A stretch of DNA of 64,000 nucleotides from Kallipyga massiliensis ph2 (GTDB taxonomy: Bacteria; Bacillota; Clostridia; Tissierellales; Peptoniphilaceae). The position numbers and the translations under genes are program-made. Shown in pieces: positions 7,403 through 16,145 of this stretch (position 1 is the first letter of the stretch; each line of letters opens with the position of its first letter). A model generated the notes under the pieces. That model searched no databases and had not been told where the DNA came from. It saw only the letters and a program-made list of their open reading frames with translations. The stretch spans positions 62,001 through 126,000 of the forward strand of contig NZ_HE978585.1 of assembly GCF_000311985.1 (NCBI RefSeq). The letters are read 5' to 3'.

Positions 7403-7576
7403 TTAGTCTTCATCCGGAATGATGGAGTCTGTCGGGCAAACGCCGGCACAGGCACCGCAATCGATGCAGACATCAGGATTGATTTCGTAAATGTCGCCTT
7501 CAGAAATTGCGCCCGTGGGGCACTCATCCATGCAGGTCCCGCAAGCGATACAGGTGTCCAAAATTTTATAAGCCAT
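7403..7576 (-). CDS. 2[4Fe-4S] ferredoxin, 57 residues
   Basis: A small clostridial-type ferredoxin that carries electrons between oxidoreductases in anaerobes. Two C-x2-C-x2-C-x3-C-P motifs are visible: CIACGTCMDECP (about residues 9-20) and CIDCGACAGVCP (about 37-48). AGGAGG lies eight bases before the ATG at 7576, and a strong terminator follows, so it is a one-gene transcription unit. The acidic tail IIPDED is typical. It is highly confident as a ferredoxin, though its partner enzyme is not in the window. Confidence 0.95.
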   Translation of the reverse strand: MAYKILDTCIACGTCMDECPTGAISEGDIYEINPDVCIDCGACAGVCPTDSIIPDED

Positions 7577-7733
7577 AATTTTCCTCCTCTTTTATGTAAG
7601 GTTTTCTAGCTGAAACCTTCATGCCTTGTTACAAATTCATCATACCAGAAAGTGGATGATTGTCAAGATAAAAAGAGAGGCAGCAGGCCCAAATGAGCCT
7701 GCCGCCAACTGTTGTGAGACTATAAATTTCGTT

Positions 7734-8936
7734 CTATTTTCTCCGCCGTCTCCGCCCCATCCTTCTCTTTTTCGGCTTAACCCGGCCTTTGACAGCATAG
7801 GGTTCCTGGAAGGGGAGGGTCTCTTGGCCCTTATCTGCTACGAGGCGATCTTCTTTCTTGACGTCGGGGGTCGACTGGGCTTCTGTCGCTTCCTCTTCTT
7901 CAGGGATCTGCATTTCCTCGAGCTCAGGCTCTTCAGAGGAGGCGACTTTCCGATCTTCTTCTTGGACCCGGCAGGGGCAAGCGCAGGTCCGGGAAATGTC
8001 TTCCTCTTCTTCCCTCTTGTCCGCTTCCTCTTCTTCACGGAGGGCCTTCTTCTCCCCCTCCGTTACGAAGTCGTGGTCCTCCATATCCTCCCAGAGTTCG
8101 GGCTTGGAATGACCTTTTTTCCGCTTTTGGAGGATTTCAATGGCATCCACGCTGTAGTACTTCTCATCCTCCGTCCCGTCATCCTTGTAGACATGGACCC
8201 GGACCCGGGTCTGGAGGACATCCCGGTCCACGACATGGCCCTGGCCATCCTCAGTCAGAACCAGGGTCCCTTTAGGGGGCACCTTTTTGGTGTTGGCCTG
8301 GTAGACTTCCTGTTCGTAATTCAGGCAGCACATGAGCCGGCCACAGATGCCGGAAATCTTGGTGGGATTGAGGGAAAGGCCTTGGGTCTTGGCCATCTTG
8401 ATCGATACAGGGTCGAAATCCCGCATGAAACGGTGGCAGCAGAACTCCTGACCACAAGGACCGATCCCGCCCAAAAGCTTGGCCTGGTCCCGAACCCCGA
8501 TCTGGCGGAGTTCAATCCGGGTATGGAAATTCTGGGCCAACTCGCGGACTAACTTCCGAAAGTCCACCCGGTGGTCGGCCGTAAAATAGAAGATGAGCTT
8601 GGACCGGTCAAAGGTGAATTCGGCCCCGACCAGGTTCATTTCCAGCCTCTCTTCAGCAATCTTTATTTTGCAAAACTCGACCGCTTCTTTGGCGCGGGCG
8701 AGGTTCTCCTCGTGGGTTTTCAGGTCTTCTTCCGTGGCCTTGCGGACCAGGTTGGGAATCTGGTCCGGAAGGAGGTCCTCCGGCAGGCGGATATTCGAAA
8801 GAGCAACCTGACCGAATTCCAGGCCGTGGTCGGATGGGCAGATGGCGCCCTCATCCAAACGAAAAACTTCACCTCCGGGTCGGTAGTATTCCAACCTCCC
8901 GGTGGCCTTGAACCGGACACCGATGACTTCTTGCAT
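7734..8936 (-). CDS. ricT: PSP1 domain protein, RicT/YaaT-like
   Basis: About 400 residues. The first 270 form the PSP1/YaaT domain, with the cysteine-rich GIGPCGQEFCCHRFM and GICGRLMCCLNYE segments near residues 155-210. In Bacillus, RicT joins RicA and RicF in an Fe-S-bearing complex that steers RNase Y-dependent mRNA processing. The last 130 residues are unusual: very acidic, with an extra Cys pair (TCACPC), and end in an Arg/Lys run (KKRRMGRRRRRK). ATG 8936 was chosen (GAGGAGGAAAGC upstream); a longer frame to 8987 would overlap holB. The position after holB is conserved in Firmicutes. Confidence 0.88.
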   Translation of the reverse strand: MQEVIGVRFKATGRLEYYRPGGEVFRLDEGAICPSDHGLEFGQVALSNIRLPEDLLPDQIPNLVRKATEEDLKTHEENLARAKEAVEFCKIKIAEERLEMNLVGAEFTFDRSKLIFYFTADHRVDFRKLVRELAQNFHTRIELRQIGVRDQAKLLGGIGPCGQEFCCHRFMRDFDPVSIKMAKTQGLSLNPTKISGICGRLMCCLNYEQEVYQANTKKVPPKGTLVLTEDGQGHVVDRDVLQTRVRVHVYKDDGTEDEKYYSVDAIEILQKRKKGHSKPELWEDMEDHDFVTEGEKKALREEEEADKREEEEDISRTCACPCRVQEEDRKVASSEEPELEEMQIPEEEEATEAQSTPDVKKEDRLVADKGQETLPFQEPYAVKGRVKPKKRRMGRRRRRK

Positions 8937-8947
8937 GCTTTCCTCCT

Positions 8948-9829
8948 CTATATAGAAACGCCCTGTTTCCCTGCCAGGGTCAGGCAAAGGTCCTCAAGGG
9001 CAAGTTTTGGATTCCAATTTTTTTCCAGGCCCTGCCGGGTCTTCTCCACGGAGAGAAGGGCCCGGCTGGCCCGGTCCAGGGTCGTATTTTGGGCCAGGTC
9101 GAAAAAATCCGCCCGGCAGGACAGGGGAAGGTCCACTTCCCTGTCGCCTGACTGGTAGGCCATGACCCCATTTAAGTAATAAATCCAGGCCTCCAAAAGA
9201 CCGGAATAATCCTCCTGCCAATTTTCCAGGAGGGCCTTGGAGAGGAAGACCCCCTCCACCTTCCCCGCTAGCAGATCCCCAAGAAGGTCCAGGGCCAGGG
9301 GGTCATCCACAGGAGGGTGGTCCTTGCCCAGGGCAACCATCCGGAGCCGGGATTGAACGGTCAACAGGAGCTTGGACCGCTGGCTGGCCCCCAGGATCCA
9401 AACGACATGGCCGGGGGGTTCCTCCAGGGACTTTAAGAGGGCATTTTGGGCCGGTCCCTGCATGGTATCCGCCCGGTCGATCACAATGACCTTATAGTCC
9501 CCTTGGATGGGTTTTTGATACATGAGGGCGGTGAGTTGACGGACCCGGTCGATGGAGACCCTCTCCTCCCCTTCAAAAAGGAGGTCGGCTGCGGATCCCG
9601 AAAGGATCCTCCCTCTCTCCACCCCGCCGAAGTCCGCTAGAATGCGGAGGACCAGAGCCCGGGATACGCTTTGGACCCGGTCCCGGCTCCCTTCTAAAAG
9701 GAAGGCATGGACCAGGTGGTCCCGGTCAAAAAGGAGGCCGGATCGGGACAGGATCCTTCTTTCCTCCTCAAGATTCCCCTCATAGCCATCAAAAAGGCCG
9801 GGGGCTTTGCTTTCTTCACGCTTTGCCAT
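8948..9829 (-). CDS. holB: DNA polymerase III delta' subunit (HolB-like)
   Basis: A 293-residue clamp-loader-type ATPase homologue. The segment VIVIDRADTMQGPAQNALLKSLEEPP is the family hallmark (sensor/Walker B region). The Walker A position (HAFLLEGSRDRVQSV) lacks the GKT pattern and no zinc-binding cysteine cluster is seen, as expected for a non-ATP-hydrolysing delta' that is more degenerate than usual. It belongs to the tmk-darA-holB-ricT cluster of Firmicutes, with 11-12 bp gaps to both neighbours. Confidence 0.85.
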   Translation of the reverse strand: MAKREESKAPGLFDGYEGNLEEERRILSRSGLLFDRDHLVHAFLLEGSRDRVQSVSRALVLRILADFGGVERGRILSGSAADLLFEGEERVSIDRVRQLTALMYQKPIQGDYKVIVIDRADTMQGPAQNALLKSLEEPPGHVVWILGASQRSKLLLTVQSRLRMVALGKDHPPVDDPLALDLLGDLLAGKVEGVFLSKALLENWQEDYSGLLEAWIYYLNGVMAYQSGDREVDLPLSCRADFFDLAQNTTLDRASRALLSVEKTRQGLEKNWNPKLALEDLCLTLAGKQGVSI

Positions 9830-9840
9830 GCCCGCCCTTT

Positions 9841-10167
9841 CTAGAGCCGGTACATGGTGTCAATGTCAAGTTGGAAGATGGTCGCTCCACCCACCTCAAC
9901 CTCCACAGGAATGGAGGGGTACATACCCGGATCCAGTTGGGGGTTCATGATGGGGGTGACAGCGGTCCGTCTGGAGCAATTCTTATTGATGATGGCCAGG
10001 GCGTCATCGACTTCCTGGTCCTCCACCCCTAAAAAGAGGGTGGTGTTTCCGCTTTTCAGGAAACCTCCGGTCGAGGAGAGCTTGGTGACCCGGAAGGAGT
10101 GTTCCACCAACTCTTCCATCAGGCTGGCGGCATCCCCGTCTTGGACAATGCAAATTAATAGCTTCAT
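9841..10167 (-). CDS. darA: Cyclic di-AMP receptor DarA/PstA-like protein
   Basis: A 108-residue PII-like protein that binds cyclic di-AMP. It has the family core MKLLICIVQDGDAASL, the glycine pair in LSSTGGFLKSGNTTLFLG and the C-terminal VEVGGATIFQLDI strand. ATG 10167 is favoured because GAGG lies seven bases before it; an ATG two codons earlier overlaps the tmk stop codon. It is located between tmk and holB, as in Bacillus (yaaQ). Confidence 0.92.
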   Translation of the reverse strand: MKLLICIVQDGDAASLMEELVEHSFRVTKLSSTGGFLKSGNTTLFLGVEDQEVDDALAIINKNCSRRTAVTPIMNPQLDPGMYPSIPVEVEVGGATIFQLDIDTMYRL

Positions 10168-10169
10168 GA

Positions 10170-10790
10170 TCATGCCTCGATTCTTTCTATAATTGCTTGC
10201 CAGCAGGCCTCCAGAATTTCCTCCGGAGGGGCCAGGGCATCCACCCGATAGACCCGGTCGCTGGCTTCGATTGCCTTTTCATACCCCTCCCGAATCCTCC
10301 GGAAAAAGTCCATGCCCGACTTTTCCAGCCGGTCCGTTTCCCCCTGGTTTTCCTTCCTTTTCAGGAGGGCGATGGGGTCCGCATCCATGTATAAAATCAA
10401 ATCCGGTCGGAGGCCCCCGGTGGCAAAGTCGTTGATGGCATCCACCTCAGGGATCCCCAAATTCCGGGCATAGCCCTGGTAGGCCAGGGAGGAGAGGACG
10501 AAGCGTTCGGTAAAGACGTGCCGGCCCCGGTCCAGGTTGGGCCGGATTCGCTGGGCCGTATGCTGGGCCCGGGCTGCGGCATACAGGAGGGCTTCGCAAC
10601 GGGGGTCCATCTCCGTATTCCGGTTGTCCAAAAGGATGTCCCGGATTGCTTCACTGATGGGAGTTCCGCCAGGTTCCCGGGTGAAGTCCACTTCCAGTCC
10701 GGCCTCTTCGACTTTTTCCTTCAGGCCCCGGACCAGGGTCGACTTCCCCGACCCGTCGGATCCCTCCAAAGAAATAAAGATTCCTCGCAT
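10170..10790 (-). CDS. tmk: Thymidylate kinase
   Basis: About 206 residues; phosphorylates dTMP to dTDP. The P-loop is EGSDGSGKST near residue 9, the DR[EY]-type motif is FTREPGGTP near residue 40, and the lid has conserved arginines. The start could be 10820 or 10790; the protein core starts MRGIFISLEG at 10790, which fits the family length, but neither start has a strong ribosome-binding site. The stop overlaps the darA start. Confidence 0.92.
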   Translation of the reverse strand: MRGIFISLEGSDGSGKSTLVRGLKEKVEEAGLEVDFTREPGGTPISEAIRDILLDNRNTEMDPRCEALLYAAARAQHTAQRIRPNLDRGRHVFTERFVLSSLAYQGYARNLGIPEVDAINDFATGGLRPDLILYMDADPIALLKRKENQGETDRLEKSGMDFFRRIREGYEKAIEASDRVYRVDALAPPEEILEACWQAIIERIEA

Positions 10791-10873
10791 GCTTTTCTCA
10801 TTTCTACTTGATAGTATCATATTTCTTCATTTGCTATGAAAAATCGATTTCTTTATCTATACCCCATCTCCGT

Positions 10874-12700
10874 CTATTTTTCACCTTCGATGAGGGCATC
10901 GACCTCATCCAGATAGGCCCGCCCATCCAGGTCCGAGGCCATGGCCCATCCCCCTCTTGGGGATAGGGAAATCGGGCTGGCCTGGGGACCATCCGGCATG
11001 GCCGACCGCTTGAACTGGTTCTTGAAAAAGCGGTCATAGAAGATCCGGAGGCAGGCCAGGATTTCTTTCCGACTGTATTCCTCGAAGGCCCGGTCGGCAT
11101 AGTCCAAAATCCGCCGGGGACCGGCCCCGTAAAGGGCGAAGTAATAGAGGAAGAAGTCGTGGAGTTCATAGGGGCCGATGATTTCCTCGGTTTTCTGGGC
11201 GATCTCCCCGTCTTTTGGAGGAAGAAGTTCCGGAGAAACCGGGGTCTCTACCACATCCAGGAGAATCCGGGCTAATTTCTCCCTGCCCTTTTCCCGGAAA
11301 CCATCCGCCTCATACCGGACCAGGGCCCGAGCCAAGGTCTTAGGAACAGAGGCGTTGACCCCATAGGAGGACATATGGTCCCCGTTGTAGGTGGCCCAGC
11401 CCAGGGCGATCTCGGACAGGTCCCCCGTCCCCAGAACCAGGCCACCATGGAGGTTGGCCAGGTCGAAGAGGATTTGGGTCCTCTCCCGGGCCTGGGCATT
11501 TTCAAAGGCCAGAGACCGGTCCCCCTCCTCCAGGCCGATGTCCCGAAAGTGGACCCGGAGGACCTCCTCCAGGTCAATTTCTTGAAAGTCCAGGTCTAAA
11601 GACCGAGCAAGCTTTCGGGCATTCTCCTTGGTTTTCTCCGAGGACCCGAAGGCCGGCATGGAAACTGCATGGATCCCCTTCCGGTCCAGGCCCAGGCGGT
11701 CGAAGGTCCGGAGGGCGACCAGGAGGGCCAAAGTGGAATCCAGACCTCCCGAAATCCCGATCCAGACATCCTCCGCCCCAATGGCTGACATCCTCTGGGC
11801 CAGGCCCAGGGCCTGGATGGTCAAGGTCTCTTCCAGACCCTCCTCATCCTCCGGCAGGAAAGGAGTTTTGGGATAAATCCGCCTTGTTGATCGATGGAAG
11901 GGGAGGTCCATTTCCTCCTCCGGATCCGGCTGGACCCGGCTCATGAGGAGGCGGGACCGGAACCTCTCCCGGGTCTTCTTCATAAGGAAGGGGTCCAGGT
12001 CGGCAAAGATGAAGCCCTCTCCCTCCCCTTCCTTCTTCTCTGCGAGGATGTGGCCATTCTCTGCGATGAGGGCTTGGGTGGAAAAGACCCCGTCCGTGGT
12101 GGATTCGCCGGGGCAGGCCGAGACCATGGCCAAGGCTAGGCCGTCTCCTGTCAGAACCTCTAGGGCCTTCCTCCGGTCCTTGGCCTTTCCCGGAAGGAAA
12201 GGCCGTGCCTGGGACAGGAGAAGAAGGTCGGTCACTTCCAAGATCCGGCCCGGAGAGAGTCGGGTGACCTGGTCATCGGAAAGTGGGGCCAAAGATAGGG
12301 ACTTGAAGGTATAGCCGGTCTCCTCTAAAAAGAAGGGGGATTCCTCCGGAGGCTCAGGCCCCCTCTTTCCCAAAACGTCCAGGTCCCCTTGGTAGGCCAG
12401 GACTGTCGCCCAATAAGTCCCGGCCCCGGAAATCAGGGGGAGGGCAAAAACCAGGGCCAGGTCCAAGTCCCGGGTCCGGTCGGCCAGGGTCTCCGCCTCC
12501 TCCCAGGCCCGCTGGCAGAAAAACTCCTGGCCCGAGAGGTCTCCGATCGAATGGCCGGTCAGGCTTCCTTCCGGAAAGAGGGCCAAATCCACTTCCTCCT
12601 TGGCCATGGCCCGGGCCATCTCTTCCATGGCCTGGCGGTTTCGGTCCATCCTCCCCAGGCGGATCTTGGGCAGTCCGCATGCTAGTCGAAATAATTCCAT
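10874..12700 (-). CDS. nadE: NAD+ synthetase with a nitrilase-type glutaminase domain
   Basis: A 608-residue two-domain enzyme for the last step of NAD synthesis. Residues about 1-265 form a nitrilase fold, with FPEGSLTGHS giving the catalytic Glu (E44) and a Lys near 112. The expected nucleophile motif L-C-E-D aligns with L-S-D-D at residues 140-143, so the Cys appears replaced by Ser (S141). The C-terminal NAD synthase domain is intact: SGGLDSTLALLVA is the ATP-pyrophosphatase loop and GTGDLSEIALGWATYNGD is typical. It may therefore rely on free ammonia. It stands alone, with a terminator of the upstream gene 14 bp before its start. Confidence 0.9.
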   Translation of the reverse strand: MELFRLACGLPKIRLGRMDRNRQAMEEMARAMAKEEVDLALFPEGSLTGHSIGDLSGQEFFCQRAWEEAETLADRTRDLDLALVFALPLISGAGTYWATVLAYQGDLDVLGKRGPEPPEESPFFLEETGYTFKSLSLAPLSDDQVTRLSPGRILEVTDLLLLSQARPFLPGKAKDRRKALEVLTGDGLALAMVSACPGESTTDGVFSTQALIAENGHILAEKKEGEGEGFIFADLDPFLMKKTRERFRSRLLMSRVQPDPEEEMDLPFHRSTRRIYPKTPFLPEDEEGLEETLTIQALGLAQRMSAIGAEDVWIGISGGLDSTLALLVALRTFDRLGLDRKGIHAVSMPAFGSSEKTKENARKLARSLDLDFQEIDLEEVLRVHFRDIGLEEGDRSLAFENAQARERTQILFDLANLHGGLVLGTGDLSEIALGWATYNGDHMSSYGVNASVPKTLARALVRYEADGFREKGREKLARILLDVVETPVSPELLPPKDGEIAQKTEEIIGPYELHDFFLYYFALYGAGPRRILDYADRAFEEYSRKEILACLRIFYDRFFKNQFKRSAMPDGPQASPISLSPRGGWAMASDLDGRAYLDEVDALIEGEK

Positions 12701-12714
12701 ATCCCCTCCTCATC

Positions 12715-12741
12715 GAAAAAACCGCCGGACGGGCCGGCGGT
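12715..12741 (-). terminator. Terminator after the SH3 membrane protein
   Basis: ACCGCCGG/CCGGCGGT hairpin with a 5-base loop, followed leftward by a run of T; it ends just before nadE. Confidence 0.75.
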
Positions 12742-12747
12742 CTCCCC

Positions 12748-13356
12748 TTATTCTTCAACCGGTTTGGCATCCAGGGACCAGCCGTAGATCCAACCTTCAA
12801 AAGTCTCCCCATTGTCCCGTTTGATCTGGCCGTAGCACCAAACGGAATCCGCCTCCATCTTGGCTTCCCGGACGGTAATGGTGTTGCCCGGGTTGGCCGT
12901 ATTGATAATGCCGGATCCTGTGCCCGGTCCCGACCGGACATTGGACCGGGCGTTGACGGGGAAGGTCTTCCCCACCCAGGTCTTAGGCTCGGCATAGTCC
13001 GCCGGTCCCTCAGTCAGGGGGGCGGGCTTTTCCTCCGCCTGGTCCGACGACTTTCCTTCTCCCTGCATATCATAGTCTGACGTGTCGATAGTCTCGCTCC
13101 GGCTGACCTCTTCCCGGGAGGCCGATGTGGAAGCTCCTTCCTCTTCGGAAGACTCAATGGCCGGCTGGTTATCATAAGAAGACCCGCCCATAACCCGGAT
13201 AAACTGATTGGTGACAAACCAGATAATCAGAAGAAGGAGGGACACGATGATGACCACCGTTAAGAGGGTGGACCCATCCGGTCCCGGCTTCTGGGGGCTC
13301 GGTTTTTTATATCTCTTCGGCACTTCCTGCCGGTAACGATCTTCGCTTCCCTTCAT
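12748..13356 (-). CDS. Membrane-anchored bacterial SH3 (SH3b) protein
   Basis: About 202 residues. A basic, proline-rich N-terminus is followed by one membrane segment (TLLTVVIIVSLLLLIIWFV, residues about 31-49), a Ser/Glu-rich linker of about 80 residues and an SH3b domain containing ARSNVRSGPGTGSGI and ending in a WIYGWSL strand. SH3b domains bind peptidoglycan, so this looks like a type II membrane protein with an extracellular wall-binding end. No catalytic domain is present. ATG 13356 has GAGGAGGTAG upstream. Transcribed alone, divergent from the branching enzyme gene. Confidence 0.75.
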   Translation of the reverse strand: MKGSEDRYRQEVPKRYKKPSPQKPGPDGSTLLTVVIIVSLLLLIIWFVTNQFIRVMGGSSYDNQPAIESSEEEGASTSASREEVSRSETIDTSDYDMQGEGKSSDQAEEKPAPLTEGPADYAEPKTWVGKTFPVNARSNVRSGPGTGSGIINTANPGNTITVREAKMEADSVWCYGQIKRDNGETFEGWIYGWSLDAKPVEE

Positions 13357-13539
13357 TACTACCTCCTCATTCAGGAAATGGAAGGTCATTCCTTCCGAAC
13401 TTCTTATTAAATCTTATCATAATGTTCCCCAAGTCGTCATAATAATGTTATACTTAAATGAGAACGATTTCACCCCAACGAATCCTGATCCGTGATCCAC
13501 GTTGCAAGCCCGGATGAGCCGGGATACTAGGAGGTTCAC

Positions 13540-15696
13540 ATGAATAAAGATCCCATCCAAGCAGCTGTCGCCCGTGCCCTGGACCTTGACCCCTGGCTGA
13601 CCAATTACAAGGAAGACCTGGCCCTACGGGAGAGAAATTACCTGGCCAAAAAAGAGGCAATTCTGGAAGGAGCCCCTTCCCTCTCCGAATTCGCCAATGG
13701 CCACCATTACTACGGCTTCCACCGAACGGAAGGCGGCTGGGTCTACCGGGAATGGGCCCCGGCTGCCGCCCACCTTTTCCTGGTCGGAGATTTTAACAAC
13801 TGGCAGCCCTACACCCACCCCCTCCAAGCCATCGGCAACGGGAACTGGGAGATCCGCCTGGACGGGAAGGACGCCTTGAAGCATGGGCAACGGATCAAGG
13901 TCCTCCTCCAATACCAAAACCAGGACCACTATAAAATCCCCCTCTATATCCGCCGGGTCATCCAAGAGGTCCGGGAGGACGGGTCGATTGACTGGCTGGG
14001 CCAAATCTGGGAGCCGGAAGAGGACTATGAGTGGAAGACGCCCAATTTCAAGCTTTCTCGCCATGTTCCCCCCTTCATCTATGAGGCCCACATCGGAATC
14101 GCCCAGGAGGAAGGCAAGGTCTCTTCCTTCCGCGAATTTGCCGACCTGACCCTGCCCAGGATCAAGAAGTCCGGCTACAATGTCATCCAGCTCATGGCCA
14201 TCATGCAGCACCCCTACTATGGGTCCTTCGGCTACCATGTCTCCAACTTCTTTGCTGTCTCCTCCTGGTTCGGGACCCCGGAAGACCTCAAGTATTTGAT
14301 TGATAAGGCCCACTCCATGGGGATGGGGGTCCTCATGGACCTGGTCCACTCCCATGCGGTCAAGAATGAGGCGGAGGGCCTTTCCTTCTTCGATGGGACC
14401 CAGGAGCAGTTCTTCGTCCCCGGTCCCCGCGGTTTCCATGAGACCTGGGACTCCATGTGCTTCAACTACGGAAAGACGAGTGTCGTCCACTTCCTCCTCT
14501 CCAACCTCAAGTTCTGGCTGGAGGAATTCCATTTTGACGGCTTCCGCTTTGACGGAATCACCTCCATGCTCTATTGGGACCATGGGATGGGGACCGACTT
14601 CACCGACTACAGCAAGTACTTCTCCCTCAACACCAACACCGATGCGGTCACCTACCTGACCCTGGCCTGCGAACTGGTCCACTCCCTCTTCCCCAACGCC
14701 CTCCTGGTGGCGGAAGATATGTCCGGCATGCCTGGCCTCTGCCTCCCTCCCGACCACTGCGGGATCGGCTTCGACTACCGCCTCTCCATGGGGGTACCTG
14801 ACCTTTGGATCAGGAACATGAAAAAGGACGACCACGACTGGTCGGTCAATGAAATCTACTATGAAGTCACCACCCACCGACCCATGGAAAAGCGGATTAA
14901 CTACGCGGAAAGCCACGACCAGGCCCTGGTGGGCGACAAGACCCTCTTCTTCTGGCTGGCTGATCAGGAAGCCTACTGGCACATGAGCAAGGATGACGAT
15001 AACTACATCATCGACCGGGCCATCGCCCTCCACAAGATGATCCGCTTCATCACCCTGACCGCCGGAGCTGACGGCTATCTGAATTTCATCGGCAATGAGT
15101 TCGGTCATCCCGAGTGGATCGACTTCCCCCGCCTGGAAAACGGCTGGTCCTACCACTACGCCCGCCGCCAGTGGCACCTAGCGGACGACGACCTCCTCAA
15201 ATACTCCTATCTCATGGAGTTTGACCGGGCCATGATCCGGTTCGCTAAAAAAACCGGGATCATGGGTCCCAAAAACATCCAACTCCTCTGGACGGATGAG
15301 CACCGGAAGATCGTCGCCTACCGAAACAACGCCTACATCTTCCTCTACAACTTCCACCCCACCGATTCTGTGGAAAACTTCGTCCTCCCCATCAACCGGG
15401 AAGGGAGCTACCAAGTGGTCTTCTCCTCCGACCGGAAGGAGTTCGGCGGCTTCGGCCGGATCGATGAGGACTATATCTACCAAACCCAGACCATGGATAT
15501 GGCCGACTTTGACCAGGGGATCCGGATCTATTCCCCGGCCCGGACCGTCCTGGTCCTGAGGAAGGTGGCCGATAGCGAAGGCAATGAGGTCGATGCCGAA
15601 GCCAGAGACGCCATCGACCAAATGGTTGCCGCCGAGGCCAAGGCCCAGCAAGCTCTGGTCATCCAACAGATGAAAAAATCCCTGGACCGGAAGTAA
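13540..15696 (+). CDS. glgB: 1,4-alpha-glucan branching enzyme, GH13_8 (eukaryotic-like) type
   Basis: A 718-residue branching enzyme. A CBM48 module (YREWAPAAAHLFLVGDFNNW, about residues 70-90) precedes a GH13 barrel with the nucleophile in DGFRFDGITSML (D338), acid/base in LLVAEDMSGMPG (E392) and the third Asp in ESHDQALVG (D460). The wording of these motifs (for example MDLVHSHAVKN and CFNYGKTSVV) matches the family found in animals and Bacteroidetes, not the common bacterial GlgB with its N1 domain. No other glycogen gene is nearby. AGGAGG lies seven bases before the ATG; a strong terminator follows. The C-terminal 40 residues are an Ala/Glu-rich helix. Confidence 0.92.
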   Translation: MNKDPIQAAVARALDLDPWLTNYKEDLALRERNYLAKKEAILEGAPSLSEFANGHHYYGFHRTEGGWVYREWAPAAAHLFLVGDFNNWQPYTHPLQAIGNGNWEIRLDGKDALKHGQRIKVLLQYQNQDHYKIPLYIRRVIQEVREDGSIDWLGQIWEPEEDYEWKTPNFKLSRHVPPFIYEAHIGIAQEEGKVSSFREFADLTLPRIKKSGYNVIQLMAIMQHPYYGSFGYHVSNFFAVSSWFGTPEDLKYLIDKAHSMGMGVLMDLVHSHAVKNEAEGLSFFDGTQEQFFVPGPRGFHETWDSMCFNYGKTSVVHFLLSNLKFWLEEFHFDGFRFDGITSMLYWDHGMGTDFTDYSKYFSLNTNTDAVTYLTLACELVHSLFPNALLVAEDMSGMPGLCLPPDHCGIGFDYRLSMGVPDLWIRNMKKDDHDWSVNEIYYEVTTHRPMEKRINYAESHDQALVGDKTLFFWLADQEAYWHMSKDDDNYIIDRAIALHKMIRFITLTAGADGYLNFIGNEFGHPEWIDFPRLENGWSYHYARRQWHLADDDLLKYSYLMEFDRAMIRFAKKTGIMGPKNIQLLWTDEHRKIVAYRNNAYIFLYNFHPTDSVENFVLPINREGSYQVVFSSDRKEFGGFGRIDEDYIYQTQTMDMADFDQGIRIYSPARTVLVLRKVADSEGNEVDAEARDAIDQMVAAEAKAQQALVIQQMKKSLDRK

Positions 15697-15708
15697 TCAC
15701 GTCGTCCC

Positions 15709-15745
15709 AAAAAATGGACCCCGCGAGAGCGGGGTCCATTTTTTT
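15709..15745 (+). terminator. Terminator after the branching enzyme
   Basis: A 15-bp perfect stem (AAAAATGGACCCCGC and its complement) with a GAGA loop and a T run of about ten bases. Confidence 0.9.
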
Positions 15746-15822
15746 CGGGTGATCTGGGGAAGGGGCCGGCCAAGGGGCTCTTCGGAGTCTCTTCGGCCAT
15801 GATTTTTTGGGGATTTTGCAGC

Positions 15823-16087
15823 TATCAGGACTCCAAGCCCTGATATTCTTGGGATTTAAGCATTTATCAGGGTTTCAGACCCTGACATTTTCGCTATCTG
15901 CCAAATTAACAGGGTCTTTTTTTGCCCTGATATTCTTGAAATTCTCTAATTTGACAGGGTTTTACCCCTGATAAGCTTGCGATTTGACCTTTTAACAGGG
16001 CCTTTTTTCACCCTGATTATTTTGAGAAGCCACGAATTGTCAGGGCTCCGGACCCTGTCATTCTCTTGATTTTCCAAATTATCAGGG
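15823..16087. repeat. Array of about seven CAGGG/CCCTG palindromes, ~42-43 bp period
   Basis: Seven units whose CAGG core starts at 15826, 15868, 15910, 15955, 15996, 16041 and 16083 (steps 42, 42, 45, 41, 45, 42). Each unit is a short palindrome such as TATCAGGG-N7-CCCTGACA, with loops that differ in length and sequence. The spacers are 18-20 bases with a loose TTCTTGNGATTT theme. The last unit is a half-palindrome. The region lies in a gene-free stretch between convergent transcription units (15746-16330). The same family, inverted, occurs at 55727-55990. No protein frame fits. Confidence 0.85.
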
Positions 16088-16145
16088 TTAGACGGCCTTG
16101 GAAGGAGGCGGAGTCATGAGGGCTCTCCGGGTTAGACGGCCTTGG
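16085..16145. repeat. 17-bp direct repeat, 44 bp apart
   Basis: GGGTTAGACGGCCTTGG occurs at 16085-16101 and 16129-16145. The 44-bp step continues the rhythm of the palindrome array that ends here. The following 90 bp contain further short inverted matches (TCATGGCGGAA / TTCCGCCATGA). Confidence 0.8.

Noticed and set aside
13624-15177. 517-codon open frame opposite the branching enzyme
   Set aside because: Antisense shadow of a strong GH13 gene; its sequence shows the G/V/D/E bias of reverse-complement codons.
15823-16087. CRISPR array
   Set aside because: Repeats are not identical, each unit is itself a palindrome, the spacers share a common theme instead of being unique, and no cas gene is in the window.
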